Below are positions 45,933 to 56,157 of a DNA stretch of 64,000 nucleotides, in pieces. Positions within the stretch are counted from its first letter, which is position 1. Each line of letters opens with the position of its first letter. The position numbers were made by a program, and so were the translations under genes. This DNA comes from Lucinisca nassula (lineage: Eukaryota; Mollusca; Bivalvia; Lucinida; Lucinidae). The stretch is taken from positions 121,617,223 to 121,681,222 of the forward strand of contig OY757025.1 of assembly GCA_963580285.1 (NCBI GenBank). The letters are read 5' to 3'. The notes beneath the pieces are model-generated. The model worked only from the letters and a program-made list of their open reading frames with translations. It did not search any database and was not told where the DNA came from.

Positions 45933-46388
45933 AACATTATAATCTTGACCTTGACGTTTGATCTACGTTTCAAAAACTTTTACTTTGGCCATTACTTTCG
46001 ATTGCAGAGTGATATGGCTCTCGAATTTCACCTTTGCATTCCTTGTCACAAAAACTTTCCCGTGTTACCATTTACCATAAGTTTTGACCTTATGACCTTG
46101 AACTCCTTTAAAAAATAAAACTTTAAAATTGGCCACCTCCTTTTTAAAAAGACTTGAACATTGACCATAACTTTTGATTGGTAAGTGATTGGGCTTTCAT
46201 ATTTCATATGTACATTCCTTGTCACAAACCTTTCCAGCGGTACCATAATCTTTGGCCTTGTGACCTTGACCTACTTTAAAAAACTTGAACATTGGCCATA
46301 ACTTTCTATTGGTAAGTGGTTAGGCTTTCATATTTCACATGCACATTTTGGACAGACCTTTGGTGCCAGATTCCAACGCATTAACAAG

Positions 46389-47434
46389 ACAAGAGGGCCC
46401 AGAGGGCCCTGAATCGCTCACCTGAGAATCAGTGTCTCTAGTACATTCTTGGCCCAAGGGCTATACTAGGTGAAGCTTCTTACCAAATATCAAAGACCTG
46501 AGCCTTGTGGTTCAGAGATGAAGATTTTTAAATATTTTCCCTATATAAGCCTATGAAAAACCAAAGGGACCCGGGGATGGGGGCATTTTTGGCCCCAGGG
46601 CTATAATTTGAACAATCTTGGTAGAGGTTCACTAGATGAAGCTTCACACCAAATATCAAAGATCTGAGCCTTGCGGTTTCAGAGAAGAAGATTTTTAAAG
46701 ATATTGACTGTATAAGCCTATATAAAACCAAAGGCCCCCGGGGCGGGGGCATTTTTGGCCCTAGGGCTATAATTTGAACAATCTTGGTAGAGGTCCACTA
46801 GGTGAAGCTTCACACCAAATATCAAAGACCTGGGCCTTGTGGTTTTAAAGAAGGAGATTTTTAAAGATTTTCCCTATATAAGCCTATGTAAACCCAAAGG
46901 CCCCCGGGGCAGGGGCATTTCTGGCCCAAGGGCCATAATTTGAACAATCTTGGTAGAGGTTCACTAGATGAAGCTTCATACCAAATATCAAAGCCCTGGG
47001 CCTTGTGGTTTCAGAGAAGAAGATTTTTAAAGATTTTCCCAATATAAGCCTATGTAAACCCAAAGGCCCCCGGGGCGGGGGCATTTCTAGCCCAAGGGCC
47101 ATAATTTGAACAATCTTGGTAAAGGTCCACTAGATGAAGCTTCATACCAAATATCAAAGACTGGGCCTTGCAGTTTCAGAGAAGAAGATTTTTAAAGTTT
47201 TCATTTTAAAAATCTATTTTTAGCTCCTGTGACCTAGATGTGCAATGGACCAGAACCATTTGAACAACTTTGAAAGGGGATCACCTAAGGATCATTCCTG
47301 TGAAGTTTGGTTAAAATCCAATCAGTGGTTTAGGAGGAGATGTCATTTGAAGAAAAAGTTTACGCACGCACACACGCACGACGGACAAAAAGTGATCCCA
47401 AAAGCTCACCTCGTCACTACGTGACAGGTGAGCT
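46389..47434 (+). mobile_element. P5: pearl-like element, complete
   Basis: Head ACAAGAGGGCCCAGAGGGCC and TCGCTCACCTG, about four monomers of about 166 bp (TATAATTTGAACAATCTTGG, GGTTTCAGAGAAGAAGATTT), unique tail (GTGACCTAGATGTGCAATGG, AGGAGGAGATGTC), short ACGC/ACGG repeat and the terminal hairpin at 47403-47434. The most compact complete copy, useful as a reference. No coding capacity. Confidence 0.87.
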
Positions 47435-47707
47435 AAAAAACGGCAAATGAGTAAAATCTTTCTACATGTTCTCCTCAAACTGTAAAGCCCCACATTATAG
47501 ACAAAACATATTTTTGAAGGGATGTCAGAATATTTAAACTTAAGTAAACACTTTTTTCAACAGTTTACATAAAAATTCTAAACAAACCTTTTTTTTAACA
47601 ATCGTCTATAATTTCCTTTCCTCTAATCTTTTAATAAGGAATCCTGACACGAAAATGGCGAATAAGAATAAATATTCTTTTAATTTAAAAGTCGAATATG
47701 TATATAT
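47435..47707. other. Unassigned AT-rich spacer
   Basis: About 270 bp without recognised repeat ends. Confidence 0.35.
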
Positions 47708-47800
47708 AGAAAACTCATCGCGAAAACGGGCCTTTATAATTTTCACCCTCTTCAACCCCACTTTTATATAGTAAAACTAAGTGGAATAGTCTTCCCTCTT
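47708..47800 (+). mobile_element. MITE-1 left-arm fragment
   Basis: CATCGCGAAAACGGGCCTTT, then CAACCCCACTTTTATATAGT and AAAACTAAGTGG: the terminal repeat and outer arm seen at 51868 and 55186, without hairpin or right arm. Confidence 0.75.
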
Positions 47801-47885
47801 CCATGGTGAATGCCAAGACCACAGAGGAGTCCCTGTAATTAACCCATTGCATACTAGTGGTCTCTTCACAGGAGCCACAATCAGA

Positions 47886-48047
47886 GTGAGTGAGTTTTAG
47901 TTTTACGTCCCACCAACAGCTAAGGTCATACGGAGACAGGACCTCGGTTTAAAGACTCACCCGAAAGTCTGGAGAAGCCCGGGATCGATCCTGCGATCCC
48001 TGGTTTACAAGACGAGTAGCATAACTACTGCACCATAGGGGCTTCTA
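47886..48047 (-). mobile_element. SINE-1, full-length copy with 11-bp target-site duplication
   Basis: CCACAATCAGA occurs at 47875-47885 and 48048-48058. Minus-strand head GAAGCCCCTATGGTGCAGTA, B-box GGATCGATCCC, body and GTTTTAGTTTTACGTCCCAC tail region (plus-strand reading) are complete. The perfect duplication indicates a relatively young copy. Confidence 0.94.
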
Positions 48048-48099
48048 CCACAATCAGAACGTAGTTATTAAATAAGTAAATTTCACTCTTGGCCGTTGG

Positions 48100-49110
48100 T
48101 AGTTGATGTAAAATGTGCCAAAGTCACTGGACCAAAAGATATAGATCATGGTTACCATGTCAAGGTACGTGCCCAATCAAGGTTTGGTGGCTGTAGACAA
48201 TTTATTTTAGGACATATCGAACATTGAAGTAAAATGTGTAGGAGTCACTTGAGTGTATAACATAAGTCAAGGTCACCAGGTCAAGGTACTCGCAGTCAGT
48301 AAATGTTGGGGAAGCACTATGCAAGGTTTGGTGGTTGTTACTAAGGCCTTATACATGTAGTTTGGTAGATATGGAACGTGGACCTACAATGTGTAAAAGT
48401 CAATGGAGTGCGAAAAATAGGTCAAGGTAACAAAAGTCAAGGTACCTGCACAGTCAGTACATCTAGAAGCACTATGCAAGATTTGGTGGTTGTAGGCCTT
48501 TTGTTTGAGAAGATCAGGAACATTGACCGCGTAAATTGTGTAAAAGTCACTGGAGCATAAAATATAGGTCAAGGTCAAAGTACATGCAGAGTCCGTACAT
48601 CTAGGAGAAGCATTATCACCAGGTCAAGGTACCTGTAGAGTCAGTATATCTAGGAAAGCACTATGCAAGATTTGATGGTTGTAGGCCTTTTATTTGAGGA
48701 GATCTGAAACATCGCCGTGATATTTGTCAAAGTTACTGGAGCGTAAAATATAGGTCAAGGTCACTGCCTAGTCAGGAGCTCAGGCAGATGTTTCATGAAC
48801 AAGAAAGGTTTGATGGTTGTTTAGTCTTGTAGTTCATTACAATACAAACTTCGACATAATGGTCAAAGTCACTGGAGAGCAAAATAAAGGTCAAAGTCAC
48901 TAGGTCAAGGTGCCTACAAAGTCAGAAGGTCATGGAGATGTTTCATGTAAAGTTTGATAGATGAGGTTTGTAGTTGACTTAAACAATTGACGTAAATGTC
49001 GAACTTCAACGTGAATGTTTACAGACGGACGCACGAATAGCCGGGCGGAAAAACGGATGCCTATATCGCACCCTGCTACAAACAGTTGCGACTAAAAGGG
49101 ATGTCAGGCC
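48100..49110 (+). repeat. T1: tandem-repeat element with AGGTCAAGGTCA motifs
   Basis: Six or more diverged monomers marked by (G)GTTTGGTGGTTGTAG at 48181, 48323, 48480, 48669, 48808 and 48951, mostly 139-157 bp apart. Each carries GTCACTGGAGCGTAAAATAT and AGGTCAAGGTCA-like motifs. The end has ACAGACGGACGCACGAATAG and CGGATGCCTATATCGCACCC, a tail type common to mollusc tandem-monomer elements. Not coding. Confidence 0.78.
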
Positions 49111-49325
49111 TATATTTTTTTTTTCGTTTTTATTCTATTTTGACGGAAAATTCTGTTAGCAATTAGTGCAGGCCCCAATCATTATGCGGGGTCTGATCTG
49201 GGCCTGCACTGTTTGCCAAGGTACCCATTTAGGGGTTTCCCGCATGCAATGGATTAAGATTGTAAATAGTTTTAAGGACTAATCCACTGACTTTTTTTAA
49301 GCGCTCAGTAAGCTATTCCGTTAGG

Positions 49326-51066
49326 GTTGTGATCCGGCGTCCATCGACCGTCGACAATCGACATCTCCTAAACCACTGGGCCAATTTGGATCAAACTTCA
49401 CCAAAATGATCCTTGGGAGAAACTAACAGATTTGGATTCCAAGATTAACTCTGATAGAATTGGGGAAAATATGCAAAAACCTTTAAAAGTATTCTTGTCT
49501 GAAACCAGAAAGCCCTGGTCTTTGATACTTGGTACGAAGCTTCATCTAGGGGACTTCTGCCAAGATGGTTCAAATTATAGCCCTGAAGCCAAAAATGGCC
49601 CGCGGCGCAGAGACCCGCCGGTTTTACATAAGACTTACTTCGGGAAAATCCTTTTAAAATCTTCTCTGAAACCGCTGGACCCCAAGTCATTGGTTTTTGG
49701 TATAAACGTTAATCTAGGGGACCTTTACCATGATTGTTCAAATTATAGCCCTGGGGCCAAAAATGGCCCCGCTCTGGGGCCCACCCGTTTAACATGGGCT
49801 TGTATTGGGAAATCCTTTGAAAATCCGCATGGCCGAAGTCTTTTGATATTTGGTATAAAGCTTCATCTAGGGTACCTCTACCAAGATTGTTCAAATTATA
49901 TCCCTGAGGACAAAAATGGCCACGCCCAGATACCCACCCGGATTTTACATAGACTTACATAGGCAAAATAATTTAGAACTCTTCTCTGAAACCGCTGGGA
50001 CCAAGGTCTTTGATATTTGGTATGAAGCTTAATCTATTGGACATCTACCAAGATTGTTGAAATTATAGCCCTGGGACCAAAAATGGCCTCGCCCTGGGCC
50101 CACCGGTTTTACCTGGGCTTGTATAGGGAAATACTTTAAAATCTTCTTCTCTTAAACAGCTGGACCCAGGTATTTGATATTTGGTATGAAGCTTCATCAA
50201 GTGGACCTCTACCAAGATTGTTCAAATTAAAGCTGTGCCTCCAGAAATGACCCCGCCCTGGGGCCCACCGGTTTTACATCGGCTTGTATAGGGAAATCCT
50301 TAAGAAACTTCTTCTCTGAAACTGTAGGGCCGAGGTCTTTGATACTTGGTATGAAGCTTCATCCAGTGGACCTCTACCGAGATTGTTCAAGTTATAGTCC
50401 TGTGGCCAAAAATGGTCCCACCCGGTGGTCATCTGCATGGTTTTACATAGACTTATAATAGGGAAACCCTTTAAAAATTGTCTTCTCTGAAACTTTGATA
50501 TTTAGTTTATACTAATTTATTTTTTTTTTAGTTCGATTGCGATGGAAGCTGCAAGCTTATTTAATCGCTCTGGGCCCTACTTCTAATCAAATTAATCACC
50601 CCAATTTATGTTGAGAAAATTAGGGTTTACGGGGGTATACATTATTTTTCTTATTCTTGCTCTAAGAATACGTTGTGGGCACTCGTTAGAACCGCCTCAA
50701 TGAGGCGGTTCTAATGAGTGCCCACAAGCTATGTTTGCAGTATTTATAAGGAAAAATATCACGGATTTTCATCAGAAAAATGGCCATTTTGGAGATGTGA
50801 AAAAAAGCACCATGTCGCACGGGTGTGTTTTCGTAATGAAGTAATGGATAACCACATAGGTGGAATAATGTTATATTCTGATCACATTTGACGTAATCCC
50901 AATGGGCTTCAAAATCCCCAAATGTGCCAAACCCCATCATCTTCCTCCCAGCTTGTGATTTTAATTTTAAATGTACATAGTCCTATGAAGAGAAATCATA
51001 GTCCTTTAGAATGTTCTAGAGACAGTGAAGCCAGGTGAGCCAATTTTTTGGGGGGGCCCTCTTGTT
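49326..51066 (-). mobile_element. P6: pearl-like element in reverse orientation, with nested MITE-1
   Basis: Reverse-complemented P monomers (TTCAAATTATAGCCCTGGGG, AAGCTTCATCTAG, AAATCTTCTTCTCTGAAACC) run from about 49460 to 50510. The tail side (CGACATCTCCTAAACCACTG) is at 49360 and the head (GGCCCTCTTGTTTTGAGC with CAGGTGAGC) ends at 51066. ACGG repeats and terminal hairpin are decayed. A 176-codon open frame at 49432-49962 is a chance run through monomers. MITE-1 lies at about 50598-50838. Confidence 0.82.
50598..50838 (-). mobile_element. MITE-1 copy (subtype 1A) nested in P6
   Basis: Central hairpin from GTTGTGGGCACTCGTTAGAA to TTCTAATGAGTGCCCACAAG (about 50671-50729). The right arm has GATTTTCATCAGAAAAATGG, CCATTTTGGAGATGTG and ends GGGTGTGTTTTCGTAATG, the reverse of the family terminal repeat. 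The left outer arm is shortened. Confidence 0.85.
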
Positions 51067-51069
51067 TTG

Positions 51070-51860
51070 AGCTGAATTCTGCATTTAGCCAGCTATCCAA
51101 ATGAGGCAATGGCCAAATATGACGGACTCAGTATAAATAGATAGATAAGAATGGCCCTACCCCTGTACCAAAACAGCTCTAGATAAGAATGGTCCTACCC
51201 CCTACCAAAATAGCTCAAACTGTTCTGCTCAGATGAACAATATGGCAGCAAGAGCTAAAATAGAAAAAAAGAACCTTTAAACCACTTCTTCTGCTTAATC
51301 ATTGGATGGATTTTCAAATAAAATTACAAGATTGTTGAAATTATAGCCGCCCTGAATCCTCCAGAATTGCTCAAACTATTCCACTCAAATGAAAAAGATG
51401 GCCACCAGAGCTAAAAATAGAAAAACATGTTTAACAACCAGTGGATGGATTTTGAAATCATTTTACAGGAATATTCCTGGGATGACACTTTTATCAAAAT
51501 TGCCTAAACCATTCAGCTCTGATATTAATGATTTCAAAGAAATGTTTTTTGTGCGACCATTTGTCACAATTGTTCAAATTGTTCCACTCTGCCAAACAAG
51601 AGATGGTCACAAGAACTCAAAAAAAGAAAAACTTTAAAAAGGAAGCACCCCTATATGAATGTTCCATGGGTAATCATCTGACAAATTTTCACAAAATATT
51701 TTGCTCCACTGAATGTGATGACCACCAGAGCTAAAAATTAAAAACCTCAAAATGACTTCTTCTCCTAAACAGCCAGACTGATTTTGCAAACTTTCCAAAC
51801 ATAATTTTGCATATAACCAAACAGTTTGGACCCTGTGATCGGGGTCCACACTGTTTTAAA
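51070..51860 (-). repeat. T4: strongly diverged tandem-repeat element
   Basis: Repeated motifs CACCAGAGCTAAAAAT(A/T)(G/A)AAAA (about 51402, 51723; relative at 51246), CACTTCTTCTGCTTAATCAT/GACTTCTTCTCCTAAACAGC, GGATGGATTTT and TGCTCAAACTATTCCACTC/TTGTTCAAATTGTTCCACTC recur roughly every 130-170 bp. Related in style to the reverse-oriented P monomers next to it, but too decayed to define ends. Confidence 0.55.
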
Positions 51861-51867
51861 TTAACTG

Positions 51868-52147
51868 CATCACAAAAACACACCTATATAATTTTGACCC
51901 CCTTGAACCCCACTTTTATACAGTGAAACTGGGGTTTACAGGGGTATACCTTATTTTTCTTATTTCTGCCCTAAAATATAGATTGTGGGTACTCTTTAGA
52001 ACCGCCTCGATGAGGCAGTTCTAACGAGTACCCACAATCTATATTTCAAGCAGAAATAAGAAAAATATCACAATTTTTCATTTTAAATTTTTCGTTTTTT
52101 CGGCGGTAAAATTTACAATGTATTTGTATAGGCGTGTTTTCGTAATG
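51868..52147 (+). mobile_element. MITE-1, complete copy (subtype 1B), reference copy
   Basis: Left terminal repeat CATCACAAAAACACACCTAT; right terminal repeat in reverse CATTACGAAAACACGCCTAT. The central foldback spans about 51953-52066: ATTTTTCTTATTTCTGC and AAATATAGATTGTGGGTACT pair with AGTACCCACAATCTATATTT and GCAGAAATAAGAAAAAT. Subtype 1B carries TTCGGCGGTAAAATTTACAA. No coding sequence; a non-autonomous DNA transposon is the best reading. Confidence 0.92.
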
Positions 52148-52457
52148 TGACTGGAATATTGAGGGTTGATAATAAAATTTCTCAGTGGGAGGCAAAGAGA
52201 AAACACAAGACAGAATTCAAAATGGCAGTTAATTTATTTAATGACAGACCCCAGCTGTCAGACATACAGGAGTATGGAAAAATTCTAAACACTGTACACA
52301 CAACTCAAGACCAATAACAACCATTGTGTCACTCAACATCACAACATAAACACCCAGAGTGAAAATTCTTTGGGTAAACATATCTTCTTTACTGCTTTTG
52401 ACTGTAAGAAAAAGTCCAACATAATATATGGTAGACATTATAATGGTATTCACTAAG
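52148..52457. other. Unassigned single-copy-looking stretch
   Basis: About 310 bp without repeat signatures. On the minus strand AAATAAATT near 52225 could be a polyadenylation signal, but nothing else supports a transcript end. No gene called. Confidence 0.35.
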
Positions 52458-52727
52458 TTTGTTTTTTTTTACATCCCCATCAGCACAATCAAGATCATTT
52501 TGGAGAGGTTGCTCCCAATTTTGTGAGATCGAGATGAAAAGTTATCTCCTGCTCTACTGTACTAAGAAACAGCTAGAGTTTAAGGAACAGGCCGACTTGC
52601 AGTGCTTTTCTCTGGCAGGCTTAGACCTTCAGAGTTGTTTACCAGGACTCAAAAGTTTGGTTCGTTTCAGCTCTAAGCAGAAACACCATGCAACCCAATC
52701 TATTTCTCCAAACCCTGATGGGTGATG
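52458..52727 (-). mobile_element. SINE-3, old degenerate copy
   Basis: On the minus strand: CACCCATCAGGGTTTGGAGA, AATAGATTGGGTTGCATGGT, GTCTAAGCCTGCCAGAG, CTTTTCATCTCGATCTCACA, AAATTGGGAGCAACCTCTCC and GATGGGGATGTAAAAAAAAA align in order with the SINE-3 reference at 33266. The 88-codon plus-strand frame here (52459-52725) is therefore not a gene. Confidence 0.82.
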
Positions 52728-52805
52728 GCATATTAACCAAGTATTATGATGTATTTAACCAAGTATTATAATGTTATTTACCAAGTATGATTGATAGATA
52801 GTCGT

Positions 52806-52899
52806 AACTAAGTAATTTCATATTGGCCCAGCCAAGGTCCTCAGGCCATTACAGCAGACCTCAGACCTGTAACCGAGCAAACTGGAAATTACTTGGTTA
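52806..52899. mobile_element. Diverged relative of the 45801 palindrome
   Basis: AACTAAGTAATTTCATATTG and GCCCA at the left, ACTGGAAATTACTTGGTT at the right, with GGTCCTCAGG and GCAGACCTCAGACC inside, following the order of the element at 45801-45932 with internal deletions. Confidence 0.75.
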
Positions 52900-53128
52900 A
52901 TGACAATTTTTTTCATTAATGTCAATAAAACAACTGATGATGTCTTGAAATTCCAAAATCTTTTTTTTTTTCATGAAGGGAATTTGTAGCAAAATTTTAT
53001 TTTACCAAGCACTGTTGACAGACTTGCCCACCATGTATTAGTCTTCAGCTCCATTCAAGGAGGAACCTGCTTTCTTGCATGGAGTAAATTACCAACAAGT
53101 GGCAATGATCAAACTGAAAACAAGTTAA

Positions 53129-53337
53129 CCCTTATCCTGCTGTTCACGACAACCCCTATCTTTGCAAAAAGTGTAGATCCAGATCAGATGGCTTCCGTAG
53201 AAGCCATCTGATCTGGATCTATACTGTTTGTCATTCAGTTTGAAACTTTGAAGGAATAAATTACATCAAGTAATCTGTTTGGTTCTATCTAAGCCAGAAA
53301 TGGGTGTGGCTAGCTTAATTATACAGCAGGATAACGG
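53129..53337 (+). mobile_element. MITE-2 (piggyBac-like), copy 1
   Basis: Preceded by TTAA (53125-53128). Left end CCCTTATCCTGCTGTTCACG; right end in reverse CCGTTATCCTGCTGTATAAT. The core (about 53169-53226) is a near-perfect hairpin: AGATCCAGATCAGATGGCTT pairs with AAGCCATCTGATCTGGATCT. The right target is degraded (GGTTCA). Confidence 0.85.
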
Positions 53338-53683
53338 TTCATTTACCAACAAGCAACAATATTCTGAATATTATAAACAATGCCAGTATTTTCAGTCATA
53401 ACCAACTCCAGTACCTTCTGGACTTTGATTTTTCTCTGTTTTACTACTCTAACAGTTATGCAAAACCTTTAATACTGGTAAGGAAAAGTTTCCAAGTAGT
53501 TATCCCCATAACAGGAAAACTTTTCTTATTTCTGCTCACAATGTGAAGCTAAGAAAAAGCTTATCTAGAACTCATTGTATGTCACAACCAAAATACGGAA
53601 TGATAAATAGACGAGTCTCATTCATTTAGGTATCAAAAAGATCCCCGCAGGCACTCAACGCTAACTCGATGTTGATAATCTGG
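53338..53683. other. Unassigned spacer
   Basis: About 345 bp of unique-looking sequence; ATTTACCAACAAGCAACAAT at its start resembles ATTACCAACAAGTGGCAATG just before MITE-2 copy 1, a possible short duplication around that insertion. Confidence 0.35.
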
Positions 53684-53687
53684 TTAA

Positions 53688-53905
53688 CCCTTATCTTGCT
53701 GTTCACGACAACCCCTACCTTTGCAAACAGTGTAGATCCAGACCAGATGGCTTCTGAAGAAACCATCTTTCACAAGCCATCTGATCAGGATCTACACTGT
53801 TTGACATTCAGTTTATGTATTTGCAGGAAAAACTTCCTCAAAAAATTTGATTGGTTTAAAGTCAGAAATGGGTGTGGCTAAATTAATTATTCAGCGGGAA
53901 AAGGG
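53688..53905 (+). mobile_element. MITE-2, copy 2, with intact TTAA on both sides
   Basis: TTAA at 53684-53687 and 53906-53909. Ends CCCTTATCTTGCTG and, in reverse, CCCTTTTCCCGCTG. The core has AGTGTAGATCCAGACCAGAT and AGCCATCTGATCAGGATCTA, less perfect than copy 1. A TTAA target and CCC-initial ends are hallmarks of the piggyBac superfamily; no transposase is present. Confidence 0.88.
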
Positions 53906-53909
53906 TTAA

Positions 53910-54239
53910 ACATTGGTTCATCATTGAGTGAACACTGTGTGGCTGCTAGGATGTCTAATCAACAAAGGGAACAGTCTTCCCATCCATACAGATCTGGAAA
54001 TACATACCATATTCAACTCTACTCCCCAAACCCCTTATCCTACCCCCTATAGTTGCCTGCTCATAAATGTTAAAACACAAACAAATGTTGAGTTCAGCAT
54101 GATAAAGTTTAATAAAGTTAAATAACCTCGGGCCCGGGACACAAAATAGGGTGAGGACAAGGAAGCCCTGACCATCTCATTTATGTTAGAAGGCCTGTAC
54201 ACATAACACAGCATATTATAGAACTGTGCAAGCAGAGAA
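53910..54239. other. Unassigned spacer
   Basis: About 330 bp without recognised repeat or coding exon. Confidence 0.35.
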
Positions 54240-54481
54240 ACTATTTTTTCTTTTGGGGTTTTGGTATTGGTTTTATGGCCTTTTCAAGATTATTTCATTC
54301 ATATCGAGCTGGTCTTTAATCTGAGGTGGGCAAAAACCGGTGAACCCAGAGAAAAACCACCTGACTTTCCGTGGCAGAATTTGGCATCTCACATATGACC
54401 CGAGCCAAGCTCGAACCACAGCGGTGAGAGACCTAATGATAAAGAGTCAGTGCTCTTATCCGCTAGGCCACGGAGAACCGT
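54240..54481 (-). mobile_element. SINE-4: another tRNA-derived SINE
   Basis: Minus strand: CGGTTCTCCGTGGCCTAGCG and GATAAGAGCACTGACTC form a tRNA-like head with A-box TGGCCTAGCGG; the B-box reads GGTTCGAGCTT. The body (GCCACGGAAAGTCAGGTGGT, TTTTCTCTGGGTTCACCGG) has no match to SINE-1/2/3. The 3' limit is approximate; only one copy is in the window. Confidence 0.75.
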
Positions 54482-54916
54482 TTAGACAACTACCTGCAAG
54501 CTCACTAACATGACAATATAGTACATGGGTGTGAGGGGTGGATAGAAAAAATCTGTTCCAAGGGTCCCAGTCCAGCATCACAAGGCTTGCCTAACGATGC
54601 TGGTCTGTGATCCCATGGGAACAAATTTGTTTTATTAGTCCCTAACATCCATGTTAGATTCTTTTTCTTGCATACCTTTCAATTCTGAGGGTGAATTTTT
54701 AACAAAGTATTTTTAATAATGCAGTCACTTTGGTTGCTCATGTCTGCCATATTTTGACATTACTGTGACGCTGATAGTGACAACACAAATATGATAAATA
54801 GAAGTGAAGGCAATGATCAGGTATCGATACAATTAACACACAGATCCCATCAGAGACACCAAAGGGAAACACGAACATGAAATATAGCTAGACCCTAATG
54901 GCATTAATGACGTTAA
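54482..54916. other. Spacer with an isolated hairpin
   Basis: At 54555-54622 GTTCCAAGGGTCCCAGTCC and AGCATC pair with GATGCTGGTCTGTGATCCC and ATGGGAAC, a foldback of about 68 bp like the MITE cores. Terminal repeats were not found. The rest is unassigned. Confidence 0.55.
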
Positions 54917-55122
54917 CACGCAAGCGGTTAACCAGTACAGTGCACATTCTTTTGCCAGAAACTAACAACTGCCCTTCTTGAATCAGCTGAAGGAAGAGAA
55001 TGCCATAGAAATTATTTCATCATCACTCTCCACGAAAGATTGTTGTCGACCCCAGCAGGTATCAAACCTGCATCCTCCTGATCACCAGTCAGACGGGCAT
55101 CCGACTGAGCTACCAAGGCCAC
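54917..55122 (-). mobile_element. SINE-2 copy lacking its tail
   Basis: CGCAAGCGGTTAACCAGTAC, GCCAGAAACTAACAACTGCC, then CACTCTCCACGAAAGATTG, CAGGTATCAAACCTGCATCC and GATCACCAGTCAGACGGGCA. The B-box complement is TATCAAACCTG, slightly decayed. The GTTGACTGGGCCGTTAAAC module is absent. Confidence 0.87.
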
Positions 55123-55185
55123 CCTATCATGTGTGCAAGAAATTGTTTTCTGTTCCTTTGCTGCCTTGAACACAACAAAAACAGG

Positions 55186-55464
55186 CATCGCGAAAACACA
55201 CCAATATAATTCTGAGCCCCTTTAACCCAACATTTATAAAGTAAAAATGGGATTTACAGGAGTAAACCTTATATTTTTATTTCTGCTCTAAAATATAAAT
55301 TGTGGGTACTCGTTAAAACCAACCGCCTCGATGAGGTGGTTCTAACCTGCACCCACAATCTATATTTTAAGCAGAAATAAGAAAAATATCGCAATTTTTC
55401 GTGTTAGAATTTTTTTTACGCAGAAAAATTTGCAATGTATTTGTATAGGTATGTTTTAGCAATG
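55186..55464 (+). mobile_element. MITE-1, complete copy (subtype 1B)
   Basis: Left terminal repeat CATCGCGAAAACACACCAAT; right in reverse CATTGCTAAAACATACCTAT. The central hairpin has TAAATTGTGGGTACTCGTTA and CACCCACAATCTATATTTTA. An AACC insertion (AAAACCAACCGCCTCG) distorts the stem. Confidence 0.88.
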
Positions 55465-55805
55465 ACACCCACAATAACTCAAACTCCCAGGGACAGAAAT
55501 TTTCAGTTTAAGATATCAGAAGTTGGAGATACAGCAGAAGAAATTGAAGTACTGGCATTAAACAACATACCTTTTTTATAACAGATGAATACAACATAGT
55601 TCTTGATAGAACATGGTTCTATGAGTTCCGAAAATGTAAAATAATCTTGATCTCTTTTTAACAGTTTTTATTGTAACACAGTATTTGATATAACATGCTT
55701 TAAAGAGTTCCAATATTTTTCTGGATTATATAGAAAAATGACCATAAATTGTTGTTTTTCTATGTAACCTATACATTTTGTTTGGATATGATATGGTTTT
55801 TTTTT
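55465..55805. other. Unassigned spacer
   Basis: About 340 bp. TTGATAGAACATGGTTCTATGAGTTCC at 55600 and TTTGATATAACATGCTTTAAAGAGTTC at 55687 suggest a weak, old duplication (described here in parts shorter than the match). No gene recognised. Confidence 0.3.
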
Positions 55806-55809
55806 TTAA

Positions 55810-56049
55810 CCCATAAGACACCAATCATGACAATTGTCGTCTGCTTTGTCATCTGCCGGTTACTTTAAAACTAATTTTTGCAAACAATGTGGACCCAGAT
55901 CAGACTGCTCCTAGAGGAGCAGTCTGATCTGGGTCTGCACTGTTTGCCTGTATGAAAAAATATTTCTAAAAAGTTTGCCAAAAAATTCAACAGATGACAT
56001 AAGCAGGTGACATTTTCAGATGTTTTTTTTTTCTTGGCATCTTAACGGG
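55810..56049. mobile_element. TTAA-flanked MITE with 26-bp-arm hairpin (MITE-2 relative)
   Basis: TTAA at 55806-55809 and 56050-56053. Ends CCCATAAGACACC and, in reverse, CCCGTTAAGATGCC. The core (about 55886-55942) pairs GACCCAGATCAGACTGCTCC with GGAGCAGTCTGATCTGGGTC, extended by flanking bases. Shares GCAAACA(A/G)TGT(G/A)GA flanks with MITE-2. Confidence 0.85.
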
Positions 56050-56157
56050 TTAATATGGTTTCTGAATTGGACCCTTACAATACTGTTATAAAGGGGCTGG
56101 GGTGTAGTTTCAAGTACCAGAATTTCGAGATAAGGAGCACCATCCGTATGTGCTTAA

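Larger units (their letters stand above)
45208..46380 (-). repeat. T2: diverged tandem-repeat element with TGACCTTGACCT motifs
   Basis: Monomers of about 137 bp around CTTGAACATTGGCCATAACT (about 46150 and 46286), GGGCTTTCATATTTCACATG and ATTCCTTGTCACAAA. Between them lies (T)GACCTTGACCTACTTTAAA. The unit is interrupted by SINE-2 (45295-45597) and a foldback (45801-45932). The start after GTCTGTCTGTC at 45225 fits a dispersed tandem-monomer element read in reverse. Not coding. Confidence 0.7.
47841..49254. mobile_element. TTAA-flanked MITE split by a SINE-1 and a tandem-repeat element
   Basis: Left arm TTAACCCATTGCATACTAGT at 47839; right arm read in reverse TTAATCCATTGCATGCGGG at about 49254. 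The inner right part has GCAGGCCC and GGGCCTGCACTGTTTGCC, resembling the cores at 55810 and 61137. A SINE-1 (47886-48047) and T1 (about 48100-49110) lie between the arms. Piggy-Bac-type target TTAA and CCC start are consistent with a piggyBac-like origin. Confidence 0.65.

Noticed and set aside
49432..49962. 176-codon open frame on the plus strand
   Set aside because: It lies wholly in reverse-oriented P6 monomers; repeated peptide motifs simply reflect the 166-bp repeat.
52459..52725. 88-codon open frame
   Set aside because: The DNA aligns in order to an old SINE-3 copy on the opposite strand.
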